A DNA stretch of 6,465 bases from Ureaplasma sp. (GCA_020024775.1 JAHHTF010000030.1:1-6465); one strand, 5' to 3'; counted from the first letter of the stretch, positions 1-6,464 are shown. A program made the numbers and translations. The notes: generated by a model from the sequence alone, not told the origin.

Positions 1-506
1 CTAAAGATATCTTCTTGGATTCCAATTACAATAGTATTTCATATTTAGAATTATCAGATACTAATAAACAAAATCAAATCAACATTATTAATGAACTAGA
101 TTTAGTGTTTGATAAATTAGTGAACCAAGAAGTTTATTTAAATAACCAATTATTTAAAATAGTGAAGTGTTCAAGAATCTTTAGTTATTCTTGATTAGGT
201 TCAACCGGAAAAGCAAGATCATATTCATATCCAATCTTGTTAGATAAAAATAACTATGTGGTTCATTTTTTAGAAGAACCACTATATCATTATTATCAAC
301 CATTATTACAATCATTAGTGTTAAATAAAACACAAGAGGTTAAGATTTTGTTTGATAATGAAATTAATATAAATTTAAAATATGATTCAGATACAAAACA
401 AATCCAAACAAAAAGTTTAATAATTTGTCTATGTTTTTCTAAATTAAAAATTTTAAATTTAGAAAATGATAAAATATTAATAGATAAAATTAACAAATTA
501 TTTTAA
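1..506 (+). CDS. C-terminal part of an unrecognised protein (5' end outside window)
   Basis: The frame is open from the left edge to a TAA at 504-506, provided the TGA at 192-194 is read as Trp, giving the last 167 residues of a longer protein. An internal ATG-like start near 237 would discard a continuous upstream coding stretch, so I take the gene as partial. The visible part is rich in Asn, Lys, Leu and Ile, has no membrane segment, and includes an aromatic stretch (SYSWLGSTGKARSYSYP, then FLEEPLYHYYQPLL). I do not recognise a family or catalytic motif. Its stop overlaps the Shine-Dalgarno AAGGA (505-509) of the next gene, so the two are probably cotranscribed and translationally linked. 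Function unknown. Confidence 0.75.
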
Positions 507-514
507 GGATAACT

Positions 515-880
515 ATGAAACCTAGAACAAAAACCATTTTATTATATGTATTTACTTTTGGGATTGCATATGCAGTTGCAAAATCAAAAGCAAAGAAATT
601 AGCTAATAATGCTAATAAAGAATTAAAAGTAACTTATAACTTTGATTTTGAGTTAGCTGATTTAGTAAATGATTTAGGGACAAAAGAAAATATTATTGAT
701 GTAAATAGTACACTAAACTGTTTAATTGTAAATTTAAAAGATAAAACAATTGTTGATCCTGAAACATTAAAAAAATATAATCCAAAAGGAATGTATTTTG
801 CAGGAAACAAATTAAACTTATTGTTTGGGGATAACTCTAAACACATCCAAGAATGTTTAGAAAAATTCATTAATGAATAA
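515..880 (+). CDS. Membrane-anchored PTS EIIB-like protein lacking the phosphorylated cysteine
   Basis: This is a 121-residue protein starting at ATG 515, five bases after AAGGA. Residues 8-22 are a hydrophobic segment preceded by basic residues, likely a membrane anchor. Residues about 46-119 follow the glucose-family PTS EIIB fold: a KENI-type helix start (57-60), a strand ending in LIVNLKD (70-76), an IVD element (79-81), a PKGMYFAG turn (90-97) and an LLFGDNS element (102-108). In active EIIB the strand carries Cys-Ile-Thr-Arg, where Cys accepts phosphate from EIIA. Here the same positions read Thr66-Leu-Asn68-Cys69, so the phosphoacceptor, the Thr and the Arg are all replaced. Sugar phosphorylation is therefore unlikely; a regulatory or structural role is inference. 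The gene overlaps rsgA by 8 bases. The EIIB call is from pattern recognition only. Confidence 0.7.
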   Translation: MKPRTKTILLYVFTFGIAYAVAKSKAKKLANNANKELKVTYNFDFELADLVNDLGTKENIIDVNSTLNCLIVNLKDKTIVDPETLKKYNPKGMYFAGNKLNLLFGDNSKHIQECLEKFINE

Positions 881-1745
881 ACAAGCTAGAGTATTTAATG
901 TGGTTGCAAAAACTGCAACAATTAAATTTGATAATGATGAACAATTATATAAAGCAACAATGGCTGGTAATCTAAAGTTCAACAATAAGATTATCAAGAC
1001 TGGAGACATTGTGTATGTTTCAGATGATTCTGAACCTTATCACATTGTTGGTTTAAAAGAAAGAATCAATGATTTGATTCGTCCTAATGTTGCAAATGTT
1101 GATCAATTAGTAATTATTCAATCTGCAATTGAACCTGATTTAAATCCAACATTATTAAACAAGTTTTTATTGTTTTATGAACACTATGTTGATAATGTAA
1201 AAATTGGGATTTCAAAAACAGATATGTTAGATAAAAAACAATATGAACATTTTTTAAAAATTAAACAAGACTTCATTACAAGTGGGTATGAAGTCTTTGA
1301 ATTATGTAATCAAGATGAATTCAATACTTTGGTCTCTGGATTCAAAAATAAAGTTGTTTGCTTAGTTGGAAACTCTGGGGTTGGTAAATCAACCTTTATT
1401 AATAAAATCAATCCAGAGTTATTATTAAGAGTGCAAGAGATTTCAAAAAGTTTGAATCGTGGGAAACACACAACAACTTCAAGTAGCATTATTAAAATGC
1501 AAGATTATATGATTATTGATACACCAGGTTTTAGTAGTTTAGAACTTAATTTCACTCCCATTGAACTTGCATCAGCTTGGCATGATTTTAGAAAATATTC
1601 ACTTGAATGTAAGTTTTCAAATTGCTTACATTTAACAGAACCACAATGTGAAGTGAAAAATCAATTAAAAAGTGGTAAAATTTTAGAGTTTAGATATAAC
1701 GATTATGTAAACTTTGTAAAACAATTATTAAACAATAAAAAATAA
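873..1745 (+). CDS. rsgA: Ribosome small-subunit-dependent GTPase RsgA (YjeQ)
   Basis: RsgA is a circularly permuted GTPase that acts in late maturation of the 30S subunit. This 290-residue protein has the family architecture: an N-terminal OB-fold (about 1-70) that contacts 16S rRNA, then a permuted G domain with the order G4-G1-G3. The G4 motif is SKTD (114-117, a variant of NKxD), G1 is GNSGVGKST (166-174) and G3 is DTPGF (216-220). A C-terminal zinc finger follows with ligands Cys246, Cys251, His253 and Cys259. Length is normal. The start at 873 overlaps the upstream stop (ATGAATAA) and has no convincing Shine-Dalgarno, so translation is probably coupled to the preceding gene. The next Met (residue 30) would cut into the OB-fold. 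Its single Trp is TGG, so unlike thrS it has no UGA codon. Confidence 0.96.
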   Translation: MNKQARVFNVVAKTATIKFDNDEQLYKATMAGNLKFNNKIIKTGDIVYVSDDSEPYHIVGLKERINDLIRPNVANVDQLVIIQSAIEPDLNPTLLNKFLLFYEHYVDNVKIGISKTDMLDKKQYEHFLKIKQDFITSGYEVFELCNQDEFNTLVSGFKNKVVCLVGNSGVGKSTFINKINPELLLRVQEISKSLNRGKHTTTSSSIIKMQDYMIIDTPGFSSLELNFTPIELASAWHDFRKYSLECKFSNCLHLTEPQCEVKNQLKSGKILEFRYNDYVNFVKQLLNNKK

Positions 1746-1758
1746 AAGTAGGTAAAAT

Positions 1759-3483
1759 ATGAATTTTGATAAGACATTAAATCACTCGGCTGCTCATATT
1801 CTAGCAGCTGCTATGAAAAAACTATATCCTAATATTAAATTAGCAATTGGTCCTAGTATTGAAGAAGGGTTCTATTATGACTTCTATTCTGATGAACCAA
1901 TCTCAATTAATGATTTACCAAAGATTGAAAAACAAATGAAAAAAATCATTAGTTCAGCTAATGAATTTAAACAATCTTTCATGAGTAAAAAAGATGCTTT
2001 AGCATTATACAAAGATAACAAATATAAATCAGAAATCATTAATGGGTTAGAAGATGAACAATTATCATTTTATACTAATGGTGAATTTGTTGATTTATGT
2101 AAAGGTCCACATGTTCAAAAAACAAACCAAGTTAAAGCAGTTAAGTTATTATCAATTGCTGGTAGTTATTGAAGAGGGGATGCTAAAAATGACCAATTAG
2201 TTAGAATCTATGGAGCTGCTTTTGATAATGAAAAAGATCTAAATGATTACTTAGAATTATTAGAAGAAAGAAAAGCAAGAGACCATAGAAAAATTGGTAA
2301 AGACCTTAAATTATTTACTTTCAACCAATTAGCCGGTCAAGGGTTACCAATTTGATTACCAAATGGAACTATTATTAAAAATGAAATCCAAAAGTTTATT
2401 CAAAAGTTACAATTTGAATTTGATTTCAGTCCAGTTATTACTCCAGTATTAGGTTCAGTTGATTTATATAAAACTAGTGGACACTGAGACCACTATAAAG
2501 AAAATATGTTCCCACCAATGGAAGTAGATAATGAAAAATTAGTTCTAAGACCAATGACTTGTCCACACCACATTCTTGTTTATAAAAATGATTTACACTC
2601 ATATAAACAATTACCAATCAGATTATGTGAACACTCTATTCTTCACCGTTATGAAGCATCTGGTGGATTATCTGGATTAGAAAGAGTAAGAGATATGATT
2701 CTTGAAGATACTCATATCTTCTGTAGACCAGAACAAATTAAACAAGAAGTTAAAAAATGTTACGACATGATTTTAAAAGCTCATGAAAAATTAGGATCTA
2801 AAATCCATCGTGTGGATTTATCATTAGCTGATTTTAATGATAAAGAAAAATATCATGGAAACATTAAAATGTGAGAAGTTGCTGAAAAAGCATTAGAAGA
2901 AGCTTTGATTGAAAACAAAATTGAATATGTTAAGATTCCAGGTGAAGCTGCATTCTATGGACCAAAAATTGACTTCCAAGTTAAAACTGTATTAAACAGA
3001 ATCATTACAGTGTCAACAATTCAATTAGACTTCTTGTTACCAGAAAGATTTGAACTATCTTACAAAGACGAAGATGGTAGTGAACAAAGACCAGTAATGG
3101 TTCACTTAGGATTAGTTGGAACATATGAAAGATTGTTAGCTATTTTACTTGAACAAACAAAAGGTGTTTTACCTACTTGACTTGCACCAACACAAATTTC
3201 AATTATTCCGGTGAACAATGAATTCCACTTAAAATATTGTTCAGAATTAGCAGAAAAATTCAAAGCATTAGAATTTAGAGTTAACTTAGATGATAGAGAC
3301 GAAAGATTAGCTAAAAAAATTAGAGAAGCACAAATCTCTAAAATCCCTTACCAATTAGTTATTGGTGATGAAGAAATCAAGGATGCTAATTATGTAAGTT
3401 ACAGACAATATGGTAGTGAAGACATCACTAAAATTGAACTTAATAAGTTCATTGAAATGTTAAAAGAAGAAACTAAAATTTAA
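1759..3483 (+). CDS. thrS: Threonyl-tRNA synthetase without TGS domain
   Basis: ThrRS activates threonine with ATP and loads it on tRNA-Thr. The 574-residue frame needs five TGA codons read as Trp (2170, 2353, 2485, 2872, 3178); read as stops they break the gene into pieces. The protein starts directly with the editing domain: HSAAH (9-13) and CKGPH (114-118) match the HxxxH and CxxxH metal-like motifs that clear Ser-tRNA-Thr. The class II catalytic core holds the zinc ligands Cys268, His319 and His449, with a 51-residue Cys-His spacing as in E. coli, and a motif 2 region LHRYEASG. An anticodon-binding domain fills about 470-574. The roughly 60-residue N-terminal TGS domain of typical 640-residue ThrRS is absent. 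Start ATG 1759 follows AGTAGG (1747-1752). It lies 13 bases after rsgA, leaving no room for a T-box leader. Confidence 0.96.
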
Positions 3484-3505
3484 ACTTAAATATCCAAAAA
3501 TAAGT

Positions 3506-3525
3506 TAATATTAAAATTAATATTA
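3506..3525. repeat. A/T-only inverted repeat in the thrS-chaperone gap
   Basis: TAATATTAA (3506-3514) and TTAATATTA (3517-3525) are perfect reverse complements separated by AA. The arms can also be read as two copies of TTAATATTA (3505-3513 and 3517-3525). The stem has no G-C pair and no T tract follows, so it is a poor intrinsic terminator for thrS. It may be only a product of base composition, or a weak hairpin upstream of the next gene's promoter. Confidence 0.4.
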
Positions 3526-3529
3526 TAAA
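3524..3529 (+). promoter_or_regulatory. Possible -10 element for the chaperone-greA pair
   Basis: TATAAA lies 32 bases before the ATG at 3562, in the only sizeable gap of the left half of the window. No good -35 hexamer is seen 17 bases upstream (TAAGTT), which is common in mollicutes. A second TATAAA at 3537-3542 is an equally plausible choice. Read-through from thrS cannot be excluded. Confidence 0.3.
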
Positions 3530-3561
3530 ATTTGATTATAAATTTTGATTAAGGAGCCACC

Positions 3562-4176
3562 ATGAAAACTTATAAATCTAAAATTATTAACAAAAGAGAA
3601 ATCGATTGAACAACACCAATTGTAATTTCTGAATTAAATGTTGATCCAAACATATTAGAAGAACACACTAAAAGAGTAAATAATGTGTTTAAACATTTAT
3701 CTCCAGAACAAAAACAAGCTCAAATTTACAATATTGTAGTTCGTGATAACATCTTTAACAAAGCTATGGATATTCTTCAACAATGTTATGACATTGAATA
3801 TGATGAAGCAGAACTTAATGAAATCAAAGAATCAATAAAAAATAGCCAATATGGAGAAAACTATTCTAAATTTATTGATGACATAGCTGAAAAAATAATA
3901 AAAAAAGAATTGATCTTTGCTGATATTGCAAAAGAATATAACATTGAAGTTAGTGATGAAGAATTAATTAATGTCTTAAAATCTTATTATGAAGAAACTA
4001 ACCAACCAATCAGAGACTTTATGTCTAACAAAGAACAATTTCAAGTTGCAAAAGAATCTTTATTAAGTGAAAAAATCACTTCTTTCATCATTGATAAATT
4101 CCCAAGAGATTTATCTGAATTAGAAGCTAGATTATATAAATCATTAGCAGAAAAAGAAAAGGAAGAAGGGAAATAA
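3562..4176 (+). CDS. Trigger-factor-related chaperone (C-terminal-domain type, no PPIase)
   Basis: This 204-residue protein is read from ATG 3562, which follows a strong AAGGAG (3551-3556), with one TGA as Trp at residue 16. The earliest in-frame start without TGA decoding would lose 41 residues and the Shine-Dalgarno. The sequence is mostly charged helix. Residues about 120-185 contain the pattern typical of the trigger factor/SurA helical chaperone domain: a helix ending in IAKEYNIEVSDEELINVLK, then a segment before a SLLSEKITSFIID helix. It lacks the ribosome-docking signature (GFRxGxxP type) and the FKBP-like prolyl isomerase domain of full-length trigger factor, which is about twice as long. 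It probably binds unfolded or nascent protein in the cytoplasm; whether it touches the ribosome is unknown. It sits 3 bases upstream of greA, so the two are likely one operon. The family call is from motif pattern only. Confidence 0.7.
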
Positions 4177-4179
4177 TTA

Positions 4180-4656
4180 ATGGCTGATATAAATTTATTA
4201 ACTATTGAAGACAAGAAGAGACTTGAAGCTGAATTAAAAGAATTGATTGAAGTTAAACAACCAGAAATTATTCAACAATTACAAGAAGCAAGAGCTCAAG
4301 GTGACCTTTCTGAAAACGCTGATTATGATGCAGCTAAAGCAGAACAAGGAAATATTGAAAAAAGAATCAATGAAATTAACAATATCTTAAATAACTACCA
4401 ATTAGTAGGACAAGGGAGTTCTGGAGTTAAACATGATGTTGTATCAATTTCTGCTACAGTAAAATTCGAAAATTTATCTAATAAAAAAGTTTATCAATTT
4501 TTAATTATTGGATCTGAAGGGGCTAACCCTAAAGAAAATAAAATCTCTAATGATTGTCCATTAGCACGTTCTATTATTGGTAAAAAAGTAGGGGATGTTG
4601 TGGAAGTAAAAGGGATTGAAACTCCTTACAAAGTTAAAATTTTAGAAATTATTTAA
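4180..4656 (+). CDS. greA: Transcription elongation factor GreA
   Basis: GreA enters the secondary channel of RNA polymerase and stimulates cleavage of backtracked RNA, rescuing stalled complexes. The 158-residue protein has normal length. Residues 8-75 form the antiparallel coiled coil, with the acidic tip GDLSENADYD (41-50); Asp42 and Glu45 correspond to the residues that help coordinate the catalytic Mg2+ at the polymerase active site. Residues about 80-158 form the FKBP-like globular domain, with the conserved PLARSIIGKKVGD-type loop. The Shine-Dalgarno (AGAAGGG, about 4163-4170) lies inside the end of the upstream chaperone gene, and the spacer is 3 bases, which points to coupled expression. 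It contains no Trp and so no UGA codon. Confidence 0.96.
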   Translation: MADINLLTIEDKKRLEAELKELIEVKQPEIIQQLQEARAQGDLSENADYDAAKAEQGNIEKRINEINNILNNYQLVGQGSSGVKHDVVSISATVKFENLSNKKVYQFLIIGSEGANPKENKISNDCPLARSIIGKKVGDVVEVKGIETPYKVKILEII

Positions 4657-4732
4657 AATATTCTATAAAAAACAAAAAAATATTCAAAATACTTAAAAAA
4701 TATTATATACTTATATAGTGTTTTAAAGTTTT
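4657..4732 (+). promoter_or_regulatory. AT-rich spacer before the tRNA cluster, probable promoter region
   Basis: This 76-base spacer is almost entirely A and T. It presumably holds the end of the greA transcript and the start of the tRNA transcript. The best -10-like sequence is TATATA at 4712-4717, which would start RNA a few bases before the tRNA-Tyr 5' end at 4733. No recognisable -35 box or strong terminator hairpin is visible, so the tRNAs could also be reached by read-through from greA. Confidence 0.3.
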
Positions 4733-4816
4733 GGACAGGTAGCGAAGTGGCCAAACGCAGCTGACTGTAAATCAGCCACGTAAGTTTCGGTGGTTCGAAT
4801 CCGCCCCTGTCCACCA
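4733..4816 (+). tRNA. tRNA-Tyr(GUA)
   Basis: The acceptor stem GGACAGG (4733-4739) pairs perfectly with CCTGTCC (4806-4812), followed by discriminator A and an encoded CCA (4814-4816). The anticodon stem GCTGA/TCAGC encloses the loop CTGTAAA with anticodon GTA at 4767-4769. The variable region is long (class II), as expected for bacterial tRNA-Tyr, and the T arm has GGTTCGAATCC. First gene of the cluster. Confidence 0.97.
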
Positions 4817-4817
4817 G

Positions 4818-4892
4818 TGGCCTGTAGCCAAGCGGTAAGGCAGAAGATTTTGATTCTTCCATGCGTAGGTTCGATCCCTACCAGGCCAGCCA
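4818..4892 (+). tRNA. tRNA-Gln(UUG)
   Basis: Acceptor TGGCCTG pairs with CAGGCCA (4882-4888), including the U1-A72 pair usual for tRNA-Gln. Discriminator G and CCA (4890-4892) follow. Anticodon stem GAAGA/TCTTC encloses loop TTTTGAT with anticodon TTG at 4850-4852. Only one base separates it from tRNA-Tyr, so both come from one precursor. Confidence 0.97.
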
Positions 4893-4897
4893 TTTGC
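4891..4897 (+). repeat. 7-bp direct repeat, left copy (CATTTGC)
   Basis: CATTTGC spans the 3' end of tRNA-Gln and the first two bases of the tRNA remnant. The second copy is at 4955-4961, exactly 64 bases later, spanning the remnant's end and the start of tRNA-Lys. Deletion between the copies would remove the remnant and leave a normal Gln-TTT-Lys junction. Confidence 0.6.
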
Positions 4898-4956
4898 TTT
4901 ATTAGTTTAATGTAAAACAATTATTATAGATATTGGTTCAAGTCCAGTATAAAGCA
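4896..4956 (+). pseudogene. tRNA remnant or tRNA-like element lacking the anticodon arm
   Basis: GCTTTAT (4896-4902) and ATAAAGC (4949-4955) form a perfect 7-bp acceptor stem with A4956 as discriminator. The bases TA follow, as at tRNA positions 8-9. GTTT/AAAC (4905-4908/4915-4918) makes a 4-bp D stem around the loop AATGTA. ATTGG/CCAGT (4932-4936/4944-4948) makes a 5-bp T stem around the canonical loop TTCAAGT. Only 13 bases (4919-4931) lie where an anticodon arm plus variable loop needs about 22, and they form no 5-bp stem with a 7-base loop. CCA is not encoded, unlike all five neighbours. The D arm resembles TAGTTCAATGGTAGAAC of the cluster's tRNA-Gly with one G lost, so it may descend from a Gly- or Trp-type tRNA (inference). 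It should be cotranscribed with the cluster but cannot decode. Confidence 0.75.
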
Positions 4957-4961
4957 TTTGC
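4955..4961 (+). repeat. 7-bp direct repeat, right copy (CATTTGC)
   Basis: This is the partner of the copy at 4891-4897. It overlaps the remnant's last two bases and the first two bases of tRNA-Lys. The three-base TTT spacers on both sides of the remnant are part of the repeat. Confidence 0.6.
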
Positions 4962-5034
4962 CCCATTAGCTCAGCGGAAGAGCATTTCACTTTTAATGAA
5001 GGGGTCAAAGGTTCGAGTCCTTTATGGGGCACCA
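4960..5034 (+). tRNA. tRNA-Lys(UUU)
   Basis: Acceptor GCCCCAT pairs with ATGGGGC (5024-5030), followed by A and CCA (5032-5034). The D arm is GCTC-AGCGGAA-GAGC. Anticodon stem TTTCA/TGAAG (one G-U pair) encloses loop CTTTTAA with anticodon TTT at 4992-4994. T loop TTCGAGT is canonical. It begins three bases after the tRNA remnant. Confidence 0.97.
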
Positions 5035-5051
5035 TTTAAAAAAATAATATT

Positions 5052-5069
5052 AAAGACTTTTGTCTTTTT
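5052..5069 (+). terminator. Short hairpin with T run inside the tRNA cluster
   Basis: AAAGAC (5052-5057) and GTCTTT (5062-5067) form a 6-bp stem with a TTTT loop, and the T run continues to 5069, directly abutting tRNA-Leu at 5070. It has the outline of a weak intrinsic terminator but only two G-C pairs. It sits in the longest spacer of the cluster (35 bases). It could attenuate transcription into Leu-Gly, or simply act as a processing spacer. Confidence 0.4.
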
Positions 5070-5155
5070 GCTGGAGTGGCGGAATGGTAGACGCACAGGA
5101 CTTAAAATCCTGTGTCCGCAAGGACGTGAGGGTTCAAGTCCCTCTTCCAGCACCA
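5070..5155 (+). tRNA. tRNA-Leu(UAA)
   Basis: Acceptor GCTGGAG pairs with TTCCAGC (5145-5151, one G-U pair), followed by A and CCA (5153-5155). Anticodon stem CAGGA/TCCTG encloses loop CTTAAAA with anticodon TAA at 5103-5105. The long variable arm (TCC-GCAA-GGA) makes it class II, as expected for leucine. In this AT-rich code UUA is likely the dominant leucine codon, so this is a heavily used tRNA. Confidence 0.97.
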
Positions 5156-5159
5156 TTAT

Positions 5160-5233
5160 GCGGGTGTAGTTCAATGGTAGAACTATAGCCTTCCAAGCTA
5201 TTAATGTGGGTTCGATTCCCATCACCCGCTCCA
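5160..5233 (+). tRNA. tRNA-Gly(UCC)
   Basis: Acceptor GCGGGTG pairs with CACCCGC (5223-5229), followed by discriminator T and CCA (5231-5233). Anticodon stem ATAGC/GCTAT encloses loop CTTCCAA with anticodon TCC at 5192-5194. It is the last tRNA before the terminator. Confidence 0.97.
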
Positions 5234-5241
5234 TTGTAATT

Positions 5242-5271
5242 CCTTGGTTCTTTGAATCAAGGTTTTTGTTT
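5242..5271 (+). terminator. Intrinsic terminator of the tRNA cluster
   Basis: CCTTGGTTC (5242-5250) and GAATCAAGG (5254-5262) form a 9-bp stem with one G-U pair and a TTT loop, followed immediately by TTTTTGTTT. It lies 8 bases after tRNA-Gly. This is the clearest terminator in the window. Confidence 0.88.
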
Positions 5272-5284
5272 GTATTTTTTGCTA

Positions 5285-5290
5285 TATAAT
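5285..5290 (+). promoter_or_regulatory. Consensus -10 box of the membrane-protein gene
   Basis: A perfect TATAAT lies 31 bases before the ATG at 5322, just after the tRNA terminator. The region 17 bases upstream is the terminator's own T tract, so there is no good -35. A Shine-Dalgarno TTAGGA (5310-5315) follows. The gene therefore probably has its own transcript. Confidence 0.55.
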
Positions 5291-5321
5291 ATTTATGTCA
5301 TAGTTAAAATTAGGATATATT

Positions 5322-6431
5322 ATGAAAAAAGAAACCAAAATATTAATAGCGAACACATTCATGTGAATTCTTGCTATTATCTGATTAGGTATTGCATTAG
5401 ATGTATATACCAATATCACTCCATATCCAGAACAAGAATACATTGGTTTAATGAGCAAAGATATGTTAGCAATGGGGCAACAATATACTTTATTTTGCAT
5501 CTATTTTAACCTAGGAATTTTTTGTGCATTAACGTTTGTGAGTGCTATATTGACTTTTGTCTCAATCTACAATTATGTGATATATTCAAAACTCTGTAAT
5601 TTTGAATATGATGAAACTGTTTCAAAAGGTAAAAGAGCAGGTTATTATATTGCTTATGGATTATTATATACAATCTCAATACCATTGGGATTATTTACTT
5701 GTTTAGGGATTTGAATTCAAATCCTTGTTGATTATATTAAAACTAAAAAACAAAACCAAACAGCTGTTAGCTATCAAACAGTAAAATTAAGAAAGAATAC
5801 TAAAGTAGCTTTATTTTCTAGTTTAACTTTGCTTCCATTAACAGCCGCCGGTATTACTGCAGTTGCGTATTGTTTTTCTCCAAAAATGGATGACACAAAT
5901 CAAATACCAAATGCTTTTGTAACTGATTATTTAACTTTATCGAATACTCATCCAAATACAATAAGTTTATATTTTGATAGATCTCCTGGAATTGATTGGA
6001 ACCTATTATTAAAGGTTGATGAATTAGTTTATAAAGACAAATCCTTTATTCATCAGTTTCCTGAGTTTACATCTTATTTAAATACTATATCATTGTCAAA
6101 GCTAACAAAGATTTCAAATCCAGTTATATATGCAGGTTATTTGTTTTCACCGATTTTAAAAGAATTTCCATATCATAACTTTTTTGATCCAAGTGTAGTT
6201 AATACAAACCTTACTTTAGATGATTGATATTTCAATGCATTAAAAACTCAAGCTGATATGTATGCTAAATATGGAATAACTAATGTTGGTTATAATAACC
6301 TTCCATACTTTACTGATAATAATGTATATGAATCCCTTGGTAATATGCCATCATTAAACGAATGGTTCGCAAAGAATGGAATGCAAAATCCAGATAATAA
6401 AAATGGTGTGTATAAACATATCCCCCAATAG
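5322..6431 (+). pseudogene. Truncated polytopic membrane protein with start of a sulfatase-like domain
   Basis: The frame from ATG 5322 (TTAGGA 6 bases upstream) to TAG 6429-6431 encodes 369 residues with TGA as Trp at residues 15, 21, 131 and near 303. Hydrophobic segments lie at about 7-26, 57-83, 108-139 (long, perhaps a hairpin) and 162-186; basic loops at 90-105 and 140-161 suggest these face the cytoplasm and the rest of the chain faces out. Residues 211-220 (PNTISLYFDR) resemble the first strand and metal-binding Asp of alkaline-phosphatase/sulfatase-superfamily enzymes, as in lipoteichoic-acid-synthase-like proteins. LTKISNPVIYAGY (261 on) resembles the following nucleophile region, with Thr262 as candidate. 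The later metal ligands (Asp/His) are absent because the frame ends early at what looks like an IS end. I infer an interrupted gene; the family call is tentative. Confidence 0.6.
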
Positions 6432-6464
6432 TGGACAACTGTCAAACTATGAAAGGATATGTTT
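6414..6464. repeat. 10-bp inverted repeat covering a Shine-Dalgarno
   Basis: AAACATATCC (6414-6423) is the exact reverse complement of GGATATGTTT (6455-6464), separated by 31 bases. The right arm contains part of AAAGGA (6452-6457), the likely Shine-Dalgarno of a gene starting just beyond the window. RNA reading through from the left would fold and hide it. Confidence 0.6.

Noticed and set aside
296..870. Minus-strand open frames at 296-496 and 634-870
   Set aside because: They mirror plus-strand genes with good starts and spacing and have no ribosome binding site of their own.
1759..3483. thrS as a pseudogene broken into four pieces
   Set aside because: Every break is a TGA at a position that fits Trp, and the joined protein has all expected motifs. 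The code is the mollicute one.
3484..3561. Riboswitch or T-box leader
   Set aside because: The gap is 78 bases and almost free of G and C; no T-box or riboswitch core can be formed.
4653..5234. Open frames on both strands across 4653-5234, with peptides such as GIEPTH and GGFEPPK
   Set aside because: They lie over the tRNA genes. Peptides of this type are well-known false translations of tRNA T arms and anticodon arms.
5252..5509. An 85-residue open frame beginning in the terminator
   Set aside because: It is out of frame with the membrane-protein gene, has no Shine-Dalgarno, and starts inside the hairpin of the tRNA terminator.
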